This document shows, piece after piece, positions 16,432 to 24,470 of a DNA stretch of 43,755 nt. The notes beneath the pieces were generated by a model, which was not told where the DNA came from, ran no database searches, and was given only the letters and a program-made list of their open reading frames with translations. The first letter of the stretch is position 1; every line of letters begins with the position of its first letter. The DNA lies in assembly GCA_049322715.1 (NCBI GenBank), contig JBMOQP010000046.1, forward strand, positions 1 through 43,755, written 5' to 3'. Position numbers and translations under genes: made by a program. Source of the stretch: Thiofaba sp049322715. GTDB lineage: Bacteria; Pseudomonadota; Gammaproteobacteria; Halothiobacillales; Halothiobacillaceae.

Positions 16432-17871
16432 CTATCTTAGCGCATGCCGGGCGGCGCCGTGGCCCGCCGCGATGAAATGCGGCCGCAATTCGTCACGCAG
16501 GGTCAGGGCGTAGGAATCGGTCATGCCGGCGATCATGTCGGTCAGCAACTGGGCTTCGCGGTAGCGCAGCGGCATGGCGTTACGCGGCGATTCGAACACG
16601 CGCCGGTAATTCTCCGAGATACGCCCGTAGGCATAGGCGGCGAACGGAGTGCGGCGCGCGGACTCGGGCCGCGCCGGGCCGGTGCGGTCAGTGATGGCGA
16701 ACCAGAGCATGTCCATCAGCTCGTGGATGACCTCGAAGCCGGTCAACTCCACCTGCAGCACGCTCGGGTGGCGATAGATGTGACGCAGGTTGAACTGGCG
16801 GAGGGCGCCGATGAAGGCTCCCGCGCTGGAGGAGGCGAGCAGCTCGCCTTCGAAGCGGCCGGCGAGCATCGCCTTGTGGTGGCGCAGCCAGGCCTCCGTG
16901 AGAGCGCGGGTCAGGGCGCCGATGGCGCGGATGCGGAACACCTGCATCGAGATGTCGTTCAGCTCCGCCGGCGACAGGCCCGCCTCGCGGTAGCCGTTGT
17001 GCTCGCGCTCGGCCGCGTCACACACCCAGGCCACGGTCGCATCCGAGCCCGCTGCATGGCGCAGGTGAGCAAGGATGTCGTGGAACGACAGCAGGCGCTT
17101 CTTCACCGCATCCTCGGCATCCAGCACACAGTAGGCGATGTCGTCGCAGGCCTCTAGCAGGAAGCAGAGCGGGTGGCGGCGCCCCTCGCCAAGCCCGGTC
17201 GCCGCCCATATCTCCTCGACGATGCCCGCCTCGGACTGGAAGAATCCATGCTTGCGCCGTACCGGCACGGCCTTGTCGACGTGATCGGAAGCGGTTGGGT
17301 ACTTGATCAGCGCAGCCAGTGTGGCGTGGGTAAGGTTGAGGCCGTAGTCGTCGTTGAGGATCTGCAGCTTGGTCAAGAGGCGCAGGGCCTGGGCGTTGCC
17401 CTCGAAGCGCAGGAAGTCCTGCCGCATCGCCTCGCTCAGGCCATGCTCCGGACCGAGCACGGTGTCCGCGTGGCGTTCGAACCAGGTCTGGATCGCCCGC
17501 TCGCCCTGATGGCCGAAGGGGGGGTTGCCGAGATCGTGGGCGAGGCCGAGGGTCGCGAGCAGGGCGGGGATGTCGCGCTCCACGTGCGGCCGCCCCCGCC
17601 CGACGCCATGGTTGAACACAAGGTCCACCCCCATCGCCCGCGCGAGGTTCGCCACCTCGTGCGAGTGGGTCAGGCGGGTGCGCACCACGTCGTTGCGCTC
17701 GAGCGGGAAGACCTGGGTCTTGTCCGCCATGCGGCGCACCGGCGCGGCATAGAGCACGCGGTCGTAGTCGCGTTCGATCTCGGTGCGCACCTCATGCCCG
17801 CCGAGCGGCATCGGCGCCTGGGAGCTGGGGCGGCGGCGGGCGGGGTTGAGCAGCTTGTTCCAGTCGGCCAT
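16432..17871 (-). CDS. dgt: dGTP triphosphohydrolase
   Basis: 479-residue HD-superfamily dNTP triphosphohydrolase, hydrolysing dGTP (and in some relatives other dNTPs) to the deoxynucleoside and triphosphate. The HD metal site is built from RTRLTHSHEVANLAR and GLAHDLGNPPFGHQGE, with the distal Asp in CDDIAYCVLDAED. ATG at 17871 starts the family-like N-terminus (MADWNKLLNPARRR); the long extension further upstream is not conserved. It is divergent from the beta-hydroxyacid dehydrogenase gene. yfbR, another nucleotide hydrolase, lies two genes downstream. Confidence 0.9.
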   Translation of the reverse strand: MADWNKLLNPARRRPSSQAPMPLGGHEVRTEIERDYDRVLYAAPVRRMADKTQVFPLERNDVVRTRLTHSHEVANLARAMGVDLVFNHGVGRGRPHVERDIPALLATLGLAHDLGNPPFGHQGERAIQTWFERHADTVLGPEHGLSEAMRQDFLRFEGNAQALRLLTKLQILNDDYGLNLTHATLAALIKYPTASDHVDKAVPVRRKHGFFQSEAGIVEEIWAATGLGEGRRHPLCFLLEACDDIAYCVLDAEDAVKKRLLSFHDILAHLRHAAGSDATVAWVCDAAEREHNGYREAGLSPAELNDISMQVFRIRAIGALTRALTEAWLRHHKAMLAGRFEGELLASSSAGAFIGALRQFNLRHIYRHPSVLQVELTGFEVIHELMDMLWFAITDRTGPARPESARRTPFAAYAYGRISENYRRVFESPRNAMPLRYREAQLLTDMIAGMTDSYALTLRDELRPHFIAAGHGAARHALR

Positions 17872-17880
17872 GGACTTCCC

Positions 17881-17907
17881 GTGGGAGCGGCCTGTGGCCG
17901 CGATCAG
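17881..17907. repeat. REP-like element
   Basis: GTGGGAGCGGCCTGTGGCCG followed by CGATCAG. The hairpin GCGGCC / GGCCGC with loop TGT (17886-17900), preceded by the GTGGG head, is the form of REP/SMAG elements mobilised by RAYT transposases in pseudomonads and xanthomonads. It is a single copy in the dgt/dehydrogenase gap. Confidence 0.6.
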
Positions 17908-17947
17908 TACAATGCCGGCAAGCATAACGAATAAAGGGGATGAAGCC

Positions 17948-18805
17948 ATGAAGATCAGCCTGCTCGGCACCGGCCTGCTCGGCTCGGCGGTGGTCGAACG
18001 CCTGCTCGCCCGGGGCTTCGAGGTGGCCGTCTGGAACCGCACTCCGGACAAGGCCGCCCCTCTGGCTACGATGGGTGCGCGCATCGCCGTCAACGCAGCC
18101 GAGGCGATCGCGGCGTCCGACCTCACCCTGCTCTACCTCGCCGACCGCGCCGCCTGCGAGGCCGTCCTGCTCGACCCTGCCACGAAGGCGGCGCTGCCGG
18201 GCCGCACCCTGCTGCAAATGGGCACCATCGGACCGGATGACAGCCGCCAGCTTGCCAAGGCGCTGGCCACCACCGGGGCGCTCTACGCCGAATGCCCGGT
18301 GCTTGGCAGCCTGCCGGAGGCGCGCTCGGGCACGCTGATCCTGATGTACGGCGGAGACGAAGGCCTGTTCGCCCGGATCGAGCCCATGCTGCGCGCGCTC
18401 GGCCCCGAACCGAAACGCATCGGCGCGGTGGGGCAGGCCGCGGCGCTCAAGCTGGCCATGAACCAGCTGATCGCGAGCGAGACCGCCGCCTTCGCCATGA
18501 GCCTCGCCCTGGTGCAGGCGAACGGCGTGGCCGTCGACGACTTCATGCACATCCTGCGCGGCAGCGCCCTGTATGCGCCGACCTTCGACAAGAAGCTCGA
18601 CCGCATGCTGTCCGGCAACTTCGCCGGCCCCAACTTCCCGCTCGACCACCTGATCAAGGACGTGCGCCTGTTCATCCGCGCCGCCGAGGGCGCGGGGCTG
18701 GACGCAAGCCCCCTGGCCGCGCTGGAGGCCGTGCTGAGCGAGGTTTCCGCCCGGGGCCACGGCGGCGAGGACTACAGCGTGCTGGCCAGTGGCTTCGCGC
18801 GCTGA
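17948..18805 (+). CDS. NAD(P)-dependent beta-hydroxyacid dehydrogenase
   Basis: 285-residue member of the 3-hydroxyisobutyrate dehydrogenase / glyoxylate-succinic semialdehyde reductase family. The N-terminal Rossmann motif is LLGTGLLGSAV. The substrate-binding CPVLGSLPEARSGTL region is present, and the catalytic Lys is in GAVGQAAALKLAMNQL. The substrate is not determined by sequence. The ATG at 17948 has AAAGGGG about 9 nt upstream. It is followed by a 143-bp gap with no gene apart from the MNIO operon leader, and its role in that operon, if any, is unknown. Confidence 0.87.
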   Translation: MKISLLGTGLLGSAVVERLLARGFEVAVWNRTPDKAAPLATMGARIAVNAAEAIAASDLTLLYLADRAACEAVLLDPATKAALPGRTLLQMGTIGPDDSRQLAKALATTGALYAECPVLGSLPEARSGTLILMYGGDEGLFARIEPMLRALGPEPKRIGAVGQAAALKLAMNQLIASETAAFAMSLALVQANGVAVDDFMHILRGSALYAPTFDKKLDRMLSGNFAGPNFPLDHLIKDVRLFIRAAEGAGLDASPLAALEAVLSEVSARGHGGEDYSVLASGFAR

Positions 18806-18948
18806 TTCCACGGAACCCAAGGCGCCGACCGCTGGTCTATATTCAGACTGATTCCCTTCCTGCGCGATGGCGCCCGCCGCCGCGCCTTCCGGCCTCGCCC
18901 TGCCAGGCCCTCCCGGACGAGGCTCCCCCCACGACCAGGAGGTGCACC

Positions 18949-19158
18949 ATGTCTGCATCAACCCCCTCATCGCCCCTGCACACCCGGCTTCTTGGCGACC
19001 ATGGCCAGCTCGACAACCCCTTCCTGGGCCTGTTGCTGCCCCCGGCGGCATTCAGCCACGACGCGCCAGAGAACGGCTGCGACTCCAGCTGCGGAGAGTC
19101 CCAGTGCGGCGAGAAGAAATGCTCCGAAGGGAGCTGCGGCCGCTCGGACGAGACCTGA
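18949..19158 (+). CDS. Candidate Cys-repeat RiPP precursor (BufA/HvfA-like core)
   Basis: 69-residue peptide with an AGGAGG site 6 nt before its ATG. Residues 1-43 form a soluble leader with no visible Sec signal. The C-terminal core has five cysteines at 44, 48, 53, 58 and 63; the last four head pentapeptides CGESQ, CGEKK, CSEGS and CGRSD. The same Cys spacing occurs in the EGKCG repeats of HvfA/bufferin precursors, which MNIO enzymes modify for copper binding. It directly precedes MNIO and BufC-like genes. The precursor role is inferred from core and context. Bufferin precursors normally carry a signal peptide, so this one is atypical. It is easily missed by annotation. Confidence 0.75.
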   Translation: MSASTPSSPLHTRLLGDHGQLDNPFLGLLLPPAAFSHDAPENGCDSSCGESQCGEKKCSEGSCGRSDET

Positions 19159-19179
19159 CTTTCGCCCGGGAGATGGATC

Positions 19180-20040
19180 ATGGCCTCATCCCTGCGCTAT
19201 CCGGCCGGCGCGGGCCTGGGCCTGCGGGTGGGCATGCTGGACGAACTGCTCGGGGATGACGCCCCCCGCGTCCCGGCCGAGATCGGTTTCTTCGAGATCG
19301 CCCCGGAAAACTGGATGGGCGTGGGCGGCGCGCGGGGCCGCGCCTTGCGCGCCCTGACCGAGCGCCACACCTTCGTCGGCCATGGGCTCGCGCTCGACCT
19401 GGCCGGCTACGCCCCGCTCGACACGGCCCACCTGCGCGCCATCCGGCGTTTCCTGGACGAGCACCGCATCGGCCTCTACACCGAGCACCTGTCCTTCACC
19501 CGAGACGGCGGACACCTGCACGACCTGCTGCCCGTGCCGCGCACGGAAGAGGCCGTGCGCCATGTCGCCGCCCGCATCCGGATGGCGCAAGGCGAGCTTG
19601 GCCAGCGCATCGGCATCGAGAACGCCAGCACGTACGTGAGCTCGCCGCTGGACGCCATGACCGACGACGACTTCGTCGTGGCGGTCACCGAGGCGGCGGA
19701 CTGCGACCTTCACCTGGACGTGAACAACGTTTACGTCAACGCCGTCAATCACGGCTACGACCCGCATGCGTGGATCGACCACATCGCCGGGCGCATCCCC
19801 CGGCGGGTGGCGTACTTGCACCTCGCCGGCCATCAACGCCTGGAGGAGGACTTCATCGTCGATACCCACGGCGAGGCCGTCGCGGATCCGGTCTGGGACC
19901 TGCTCGACCACACCTATGCGCGCCTCGGCGCGGCCCCGACCCTGCTGGAGCGCGACTTCGACATCCCACCCATCGCCGAACTGCTGCCCGAGCTGCGCCA
20001 CATCCGGGACCTGCAAGCCCGCCATGGCGGATCAGCGTGA
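19180..20040 (+). CDS. bufB: MNIO/DUF692 RiPP-modifying oxidase (BufB-like)
   Basis: 286-residue TIM-barrel enzyme of the DUF692 (multinuclear non-heme iron-dependent oxidase) family, relatives of MbnB and HvfB. Candidate iron ligands are seen in FVGHGLALDL, LYTEHLSF, GIENAS, HLDVNNVYVNAVNHGYDPH, YLHLAGHQ, IVDTHGEAV and LLERDFDIPP, so the active site looks complete. Family members oxidise Cys residues of a precursor peptide. The gene lies 21 bp after the Cys-repeat peptide, which is the probable substrate, and its stop overlaps the BufC-like start as TGATG. GGGAG precedes the ATG at 19180. Confidence 0.92.
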   Translation: MASSLRYPAGAGLGLRVGMLDELLGDDAPRVPAEIGFFEIAPENWMGVGGARGRALRALTERHTFVGHGLALDLAGYAPLDTAHLRAIRRFLDEHRIGLYTEHLSFTRDGGHLHDLLPVPRTEEAVRHVAARIRMAQGELGQRIGIENASTYVSSPLDAMTDDDFVVAVTEAADCDLHLDVNNVYVNAVNHGYDPHAWIDHIAGRIPRRVAYLHLAGHQRLEEDFIVDTHGEAVADPVWDLLDHTYARLGAAPTLLERDFDIPPIAELLPELRHIRDLQARHGGSA

Positions 20041-20756
20041 TGGACGCGGCGCACACCCGCTGGCAGCGCGCCTTTGCCGCCCACCTTCGCGCCCCCTCCC
20101 GGCACCCACTGCCGGAGGGCGTCGACCCGCGCGGCGCGGCCATCTACCGCCGCCTGCTGCTGGGCAATACCGAGCGCATGCTGGGTGCGGTCTATCCCCG
20201 CGCCCGACGCCTGCTCGGCAAGGCGCGCTGGGACGAGCTGCTCACCGGGTTCCTGGCCGGGGCCGACTGCCCCAGCCCCTTCTATCGCGACGTCCCCGGC
20301 GCCTTCCTCGACTGGTTGCGACCGCGGCATGGCGCCCTTCCCGCCTGGCTTGTCCCACTGCTGGAGCACGACTGGGCCCGCTTCAGCCTCGGCCTGGCGC
20401 CGGATGCCGCCTGGCAGGTTCCGCTCCCCGGCCACGCCGCCCTCAACCCCGTCTCGCGACTATGCAGCCATACCTTTGCCGTCCACCGCGACGACGGGCC
20501 ACCGGAACCTGGGGAGACCCACCTGCTGCTGTTCCGCGGGGCGGATGATCTCGTGCGGATCGTCGAGCTCACCCCCGCCAGCCTCGGCCTGCTGCAGCAG
20601 CTCGCAAACGGAAAGACCCTGCAGGCCGCCAGCGCGGCCCAGGCCCCGGAACTTGGCCTGACGGCGGCGGCGATCGCTGCGCGCGCCCTACCCCTGCTGC
20701 ACGATCTTGAGCGCATCGGCGCCATTCGCCTCGGCAAACGCCCCGATCACCCCTGA
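20040..20756 (+). CDS. bufC: DUF2063-family MNIO partner (BufC/HvfC-like)
   Basis: 238-residue protein of the DUF2063 family, which accompanies MNIO enzymes and is thought to bind or present the precursor. The N-terminal part (RWQRAFAAHLRA, then YRRLLLGNTERMLGAVYPRARRLLG) matches the family. The C-terminal half has an all-helical end (GLTAAAIAARALPLLHDLERIGAIRL) resembling a winged-helix-like recognition domain. It is coupled to the MNIO gene by TGATG. No transporter or DoxX-type gene follows; purH begins 43 bp later behind its own -10 box. Confidence 0.88.
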   Translation: MDAAHTRWQRAFAAHLRAPSRHPLPEGVDPRGAAIYRRLLLGNTERMLGAVYPRARRLLGKARWDELLTGFLAGADCPSPFYRDVPGAFLDWLRPRHGALPAWLVPLLEHDWARFSLGLAPDAAWQVPLPGHAALNPVSRLCSHTFAVHRDDGPPEPGETHLLLFRGADDLVRIVELTPASLGLLQQLANGKTLQAASAAQAPELGLTAAAIAARALPLLHDLERIGAIRLGKRPDHP

Positions 20757-20762
20757 TCGGTT

Positions 20763-20768
20763 TATAAT
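20763..20768 (+). promoter_or_regulatory. Probable -10 box for purH
   Basis: TATAAT lies 31 bp before the purH ATG at 20800, just after the bufC-like stop. No good -35 is visible at 17 bp. Confidence 0.45.
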
Positions 20769-20799
20769 GCCGGGCTTTGCCCTGCCCCGAGGAACCGCC

Positions 20800-22419
20800 A
20801 TGCGCACCAACGTTGCCAAGATCGGCCGCGCCCTGCTCTCCGTGTCCGACAAGACCGGCCTGCTCGACTTCGCCCGCTTCCTTGCGGCCCGCGATGTGGA
20901 GCTGCTGTCCACCGGCGGTACGGCGAAAATGCTGCGCGAGGCGGGCCTCAAGGTTAAGGACGTGTCCGAGTACACCGGTTTCCCGGAGATGATGGACGGC
21001 CGCGTGAAGACCCTGCACCCGAAGGTGCACGGCGGCATCCTCGGCCGTCGCGGCGTGGACGACGCGGTCATGGCCGAGCACGGCATCCAGACCATCGACC
21101 TCGTGGTGGTCAACCTCTACCCGTTCGCCGAAGCCACCGCCAAGCCGGACTGCACCTACGAGGACGCGGTCGAGAACATCGACATCGGCGGTCCGACCAT
21201 GGTGCGCGCGGCGGCCAAGAACCACGCCGACGTGACCATCGTGGTCAACCCGGCCGACTATGCCCGCGTGCAGGCCGAGATCGAGGCCCAGGGCGGCGTG
21301 TCCGCGGCCACCCGCCTTGATCTCGCCGTGCGCGCCTACGAGCACACCGCCGCCTACGACGGCATGATCGCCAACTACTTTGGTTGTCGTGTCCCGGCCG
21401 CAAGCGGCGCGGGTGGCGGCGCTCGCGTGGACGAGGCATCCTGGGAGCAGCCGGCGGACTTTCCACGCACCTTCAACATCCAGGTCGAGAAGTTCATGGA
21501 CCTGCGCTACGGCGAGAACCCGCACCAGCGCGCCGCGTTCTACGTCGAACACAACGCCCCGGCCGGCAGCGTTGCCCGCGCCACCCAGTTCCAGGGCAAG
21601 GAGTTGTCCTACAACAACATCGCCGACACCGATGCGGCGCTGGAGTGCGTGAAGCAGTTCGACGCCCCGGCCTGCGTCATCGTCAAGCACGCCAACCCCT
21701 GCGGCGTGGCCGTGGGCGAGAATATCCTCGCCGCCTACGACCGCGCCTACCAGACCGACACCGAGTCTGCCTTCGGCGGCATCATCGCCTTCAACCGCCC
21801 GCTCGACGCCGCCACCGCCAAGGCCATCGTCGAGCGCCAGTTCGTCGAGGTGATCATCGCCCCCGAGGTGACCCCGGAGGCCCTGCAGGTCACCGCCGCG
21901 AAGAAGAACGTGCGCGTGCTGGCCTGCGGCATGTGGGGCGAGGGCGACAAGGGCCGCCTGGACTACAAGCGCGTCTCCGGCGGCCTGCTGGTGCAGGACC
22001 TCGACCTGGGCATGATCACCGCCGCCGACCTGAAGGTGGTCAGCCAGCGCGTTCCGACCGAGGCCGAACTGCGCGACATGCTGTTCGCCTGGAAGGTGGC
22101 CAAGTACGTGAAGTCCAACGCCATCATCTACGCCAAGGACGACGCCACCATCGGCGTCGGCGCAGGGCAGATGAGCCGCGTCAACTCCGCCCGCATCGCC
22201 GCCATCAAGGCCGAGCACGCAGGCCTTTCCGTTGCGGGCGCGGTGATGGCCTCCGACGCCTTCTTCCCGTTCCGCGACGGCATCGATAACGCCGCCGCCG
22301 CGGGCATCACCGCCGTGATCCATCCGGGCGGATCGATGCGAGACGAGGAGGTGATTGCCGCCGCCAACGAACATGGCATGGCGATGGTGTTCACCGGGAT
22401 GCGTCACTTCCGGCACTGA
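20800..22419 (+). CDS. purH: Bifunctional AICAR transformylase / IMP cyclohydrolase
   Basis: 539-residue enzyme for the last two steps of de novo IMP synthesis. The N-terminal cyclohydrolase domain shows LLSVSDKTGLLDFA, STGGTAKMLREAG and GRVKTLHPKVHGGIL. The transformylase domain has RYGENPHQRAAFY, the catalytic VKHANPCGVA, ESAFGGIIAFN and the C-terminal SDAFFPFRDGID and IHPGGSMRDEEVI. GAGGAA precedes the ATG at 20800. It appears to be its own transcription unit, with xth 74 bp downstream. Confidence 0.96.
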   Translation: MRTNVAKIGRALLSVSDKTGLLDFARFLAARDVELLSTGGTAKMLREAGLKVKDVSEYTGFPEMMDGRVKTLHPKVHGGILGRRGVDDAVMAEHGIQTIDLVVVNLYPFAEATAKPDCTYEDAVENIDIGGPTMVRAAAKNHADVTIVVNPADYARVQAEIEAQGGVSAATRLDLAVRAYEHTAAYDGMIANYFGCRVPAASGAGGGARVDEASWEQPADFPRTFNIQVEKFMDLRYGENPHQRAAFYVEHNAPAGSVARATQFQGKELSYNNIADTDAALECVKQFDAPACVIVKHANPCGVAVGENILAAYDRAYQTDTESAFGGIIAFNRPLDAATAKAIVERQFVEVIIAPEVTPEALQVTAAKKNVRVLACGMWGEGDKGRLDYKRVSGGLLVQDLDLGMITAADLKVVSQRVPTEAELRDMLFAWKVAKYVKSNAIIYAKDDATIGVGAGQMSRVNSARIAAIKAEHAGLSVAGAVMASDAFFPFRDGIDNAAAAGITAVIHPGGSMRDEEVIAAANEHGMAMVFTGMRHFRH

Positions 22420-22461
22420 TGCCATGGCCCGGCTGGCCCTTCGTCCGGCGCTGAACTGTCA

Positions 22462-22476
22462 AGAAAACCTTCCTTT
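22462..22476 (+). promoter_or_regulatory. Leader motif shared with the IMPase gene
   Basis: AGAAAACCTTCCTTT, preceded by GTCA, ends 17 nt before the xth ATG. The identical 15-mer preceded by GTCC occurs in the same orientation 26 nt before the inositol monophosphatase-family gene (43556-43570). Its role is unknown. Confidence 0.45.
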
Positions 22477-22493
22477 TGCAAGCACACCTCCCC

Positions 22494-23357
22494 ATGCTTC
22501 GCATCATCACCGTCAACGTAAACGGCATCCGCTCCGCCGCCAGCAAGGGCTTCTTCGACTGGCTGCCCGCGCAGAACGCCGACATCGTCTGCCTGCAGGA
22601 ACTCAAGGCCCAGGTCGACCAGCTCGGCGCAGAGGTGTTCTGGCCCGAGGGCTACAGCTGCTACTACGAACCCGCCGAGCGCAAGGGCTACAGCGGCGTG
22701 GGGCTGTACGCCCGGCGCGAGCCGGACGATGTGATCGCGGGCTTCGGTGTGGAGGAATTCGACCGCGAGGGACGCTACATCGAGGCGCGCTTCGGCAACC
22801 TGAGCGTGATCAGCATATACCTCCCCTCCGGCTCGGCCGGGCCGGAACGCCAGGCTAGCAAGGACCGCTTCCTCGAAGCCTTCCCGGCGAAGATGCGCGA
22901 GCTGCAGGATGCCGGTCGCAGCGTGATCCTGTGCGGCGACTGGAACATCGCCCACAAGCCGATCGACCTGAAGAACTGGCGCGGCAACCAGAAGAACTCC
23001 GGCTTCCTGCCGCATGAACGCGCCTGGCTGGACGAGCGCTACGACAAGGAAGGCTGGGTGGACGCCTTCCGCGTGGTGAACACGGAGGAGGAGCAGTACA
23101 CCTGGTGGTCGAACCGCGGCCAGGCTTGGGCGAAGAACGTGGGTTGGCGGATCGACTACCAGGTCGTCACACCGGACCTCGCGAACAAGGTGCTCGCGGC
23201 CTCGGTGTGGAAGGAGACACGCTTCTCGGACCACGCCCCGCTGATCATGGACTACGACCTGCCTGGTTTTGCGGCGGAAACCCTCCCTGGTTTCCGCCCT
23301 TCGGGTCTCGCCATGCGGCGAGCCAACGCCGTTCCAGACGGCATTGTTGAGGCCTGA
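22494..23357 (+). CDS. xth: Exodeoxyribonuclease III / AP endonuclease
   Basis: 287-residue Mg-dependent repair nuclease (ExoIII family 1). The catalytic motifs are VNVNGIRSA, CLQELKAQ (metal-binding Glu), GDWNIAH, the WRIDYQVV segment and the terminal SDHAPL. In most relatives the protein ends a few residues after SDHAP. Here a tail of ~20 extra residues, PGFRPSGLAMRRANAVPDG and onward, is encoded by hairpin cassette 4. ATG at 22494 gives the standard start. Confidence 0.93.
   Translation: MLRIITVNVNGIRSAASKGFFDWLPAQNADIVCLQELKAQVDQLGAEVFWPEGYSCYYEPAERKGYSGVGLYARREPDDVIAGFGVEEFDREGRYIEARFGNLSVISIYLPSGSAGPERQASKDRFLEAFPAKMRELQDAGRSVILCGDWNIAHKPIDLKNWRGNQKNSGFLPHERAWLDERYDKEGWVDAFRVVNTEEEQYTWWSNRGQAWAKNVGWRIDYQVVTPDLANKVLAASVWKETRFSDHAPLIMDYDLPGFAAETLPGFRPSGLAMRRANAVPDGIVEA
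23273..23346. repeat. Three-hairpin cassette, copy 4 (3' end of xth)
   Basis: Plus-strand order A-B-C, the same sense order as copies 1-3. A is GGCGGAAACC / GGTTTCCGCC with loop CTCCCT (AGGGAG on the other strand). The linker is CCCTTCGGGT. B is CTCGCC / GGCGAG with loop ATGC. C is CAACGCCGT / ACGGCATTG with loop TCCAG (CTGGA on the other strand). Confidence 0.85.
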
Positions 23358-23399
23358 CGGCAGGTCGCAGGACGGGCTGCGAGGTACGGTCCGGAAGGC

Positions 23400-23762
23400 T
23401 CAAATGACCCCGGCCACCGCCTCGGCGGCCCGCTTCACGTCGAGGAAAATCAGGCCCAGCCTGGCCTGCGGCTTGGCCAGCACCGTCAGCACCGCGTCCT
23501 CCCCAGCGTGGGTCATCAGGATGTAGCCCCGGTCCCCCTTGATCAGCACCTGCTCCAGACCGCCGCGGGCCAGCTCCTTCGCGGTGCGGTCGCCGAGCGA
23601 CAGCAGCGCCGCGCTCATCGCGCCCACCCGGTCCTCGTCCATGCCCGCAGGAAGCAGGGCAGCCATCATCAGGCCGTCGGTGGAGACAATGGCGGAGGCC
23701 TCGATGTCGGCCGAGGAGCCATTCAGCTCGGAGAGAATGGAGGTCAGCATGTCAGCGCGCAT
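23400..23762 (-). CDS. Roadblock/LC7-domain protein
   Basis: 120-residue single-domain roadblock/LC7 protein, related to MglB-type regulators of small GTPases. Typical features are the N-terminal helix TSILSELNGSSADIEASAIVSTDGLMMAALLP, the LARGGLEQVLIKGDRGYILM strand pair and VLTVLAKPQARLGLIFLDVKRAAE. It has no partner GTPase in view. It lies 37 bp after the protoglobin gene in the same direction, so the pair is probably cotranscribed. AAGGA precedes the ATG. Confidence 0.85.
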   Translation of the reverse strand: MRADMLTSILSELNGSSADIEASAIVSTDGLMMAALLPAGMDEDRVGAMSAALLSLGDRTAKELARGGLEQVLIKGDRGYILMTHAGEDAVLTVLAKPQARLGLIFLDVKRAAEAVAGVI

Positions 23763-23799
23763 GGGATGTTTCCTTGTTCCTTGAAATTGCTTCTTTGCC

Positions 23800-24378
23800 T
23801 CAAGCGGCCGCGGCGCGCGCGGCGCCGATCACGCTGTCGATCTTGGTCATCACCAGGCGGTCGATCAGGACAGGCTTCATCCCGGTGGACTCGCTCAGGA
23901 TGTCGATGAAGCTCTGCAGATAGCTCTCGACGATCAGCGCCTGCACGGTCGCGGCCAGCCGCTGCAGGCTGCACATCACCTGCCCCGCCTCCGCCGCCCC
24001 CATCCTGTGCGCCAGGGCGGTCGAGATGTGCGCGAGGATGTGCGACCACATGGCGATCACCATGGGGTTCTTGACCCTGCGCTTGATGTGCACCAGTCCG
24101 ACGAAGGCCTGCCAGGAGAAGAAGTCGCTGTCGTGCGGCCCCTCGCAGGTGCGCCTCCACCAGTCCGCCAGGGACGCGGCGCGTGCGTCCATCTCGTCCG
24201 GATGGAAGATCTCCGCGGTCGCCGGATGGGCCAGCACGGTCCGGTAGAAGGACTCCACCAGACCCTGCCCCATCTCGAGCAGCAAGTCCTTGTTGGCGGT
24301 GACGATCGCGCTGTCGGCGTCGGTGAACCGGGTGTGCGGCGGCATCTGGGCCAGGATGCTCTCAACCATTTCTTTCAT
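23800..24378 (-). CDS. Protoglobin-like heme sensor protein
   Basis: 192-residue all-helical protein resembling protoglobin/sensor-globin domains. FSWQAFVGLVHIKRRVKNPM provides the likely proximal His in the VGxVH position, and WWRRTCEGPHDSDFF corresponds to the preceding helix region. It has no attached output domain (no methyl-accepting, GGDEF or kinase module), so the signal must pass to another protein; the neighbouring roadblock protein is a candidate. ATG at 24378 has GAGGGG upstream, giving the family-like N-terminus. A palindromic operator candidate lies 93 bp upstream. Confidence 0.75.
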   Translation of the reverse strand: MKEMVESILAQMPPHTRFTDADSAIVTANKDLLLEMGQGLVESFYRTVLAHPATAEIFHPDEMDARAASLADWWRRTCEGPHDSDFFSWQAFVGLVHIKRRVKNPMVIAMWSHILAHISTALAHRMGAAEAGQVMCSLQRLAATVQALIVESYLQSFIDILSESTGMKPVLIDRLVMTKIDSVIGAARAAAA

Positions 24379-24433
24379 GATCCCCTCTCTTCCTTTTTGA
24401 GGTTGTCGCCAAGCAGACCTTGACAATACTCAC

Positions 24434-24447
24434 ACCATGATCATGGT
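24434..24447. promoter_or_regulatory. 14-bp palindrome upstream of the protoglobin gene
   Basis: ACCATGATCATGGT is a perfect palindrome in an AT-rich stretch 56 bp before the protoglobin ATG. Possible operator. Confidence 0.4.
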
Positions 24448-24470
24448 TTTTACAATCACATATTTATGAT

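Noticed and set aside
17783..17947. Upstream extension of the beta-hydroxyacid dehydrogenase gene
   Set aside because: The extra residues overlap the dgt start and the REP-like hairpin. The Rossmann start and ribosome binding site fit the ATG at 17948.
24419..24424. TTGACA as a -35 box for a plus-strand promoter
   Set aside because: No -10 box at normal spacing and no plus-strand gene follows.
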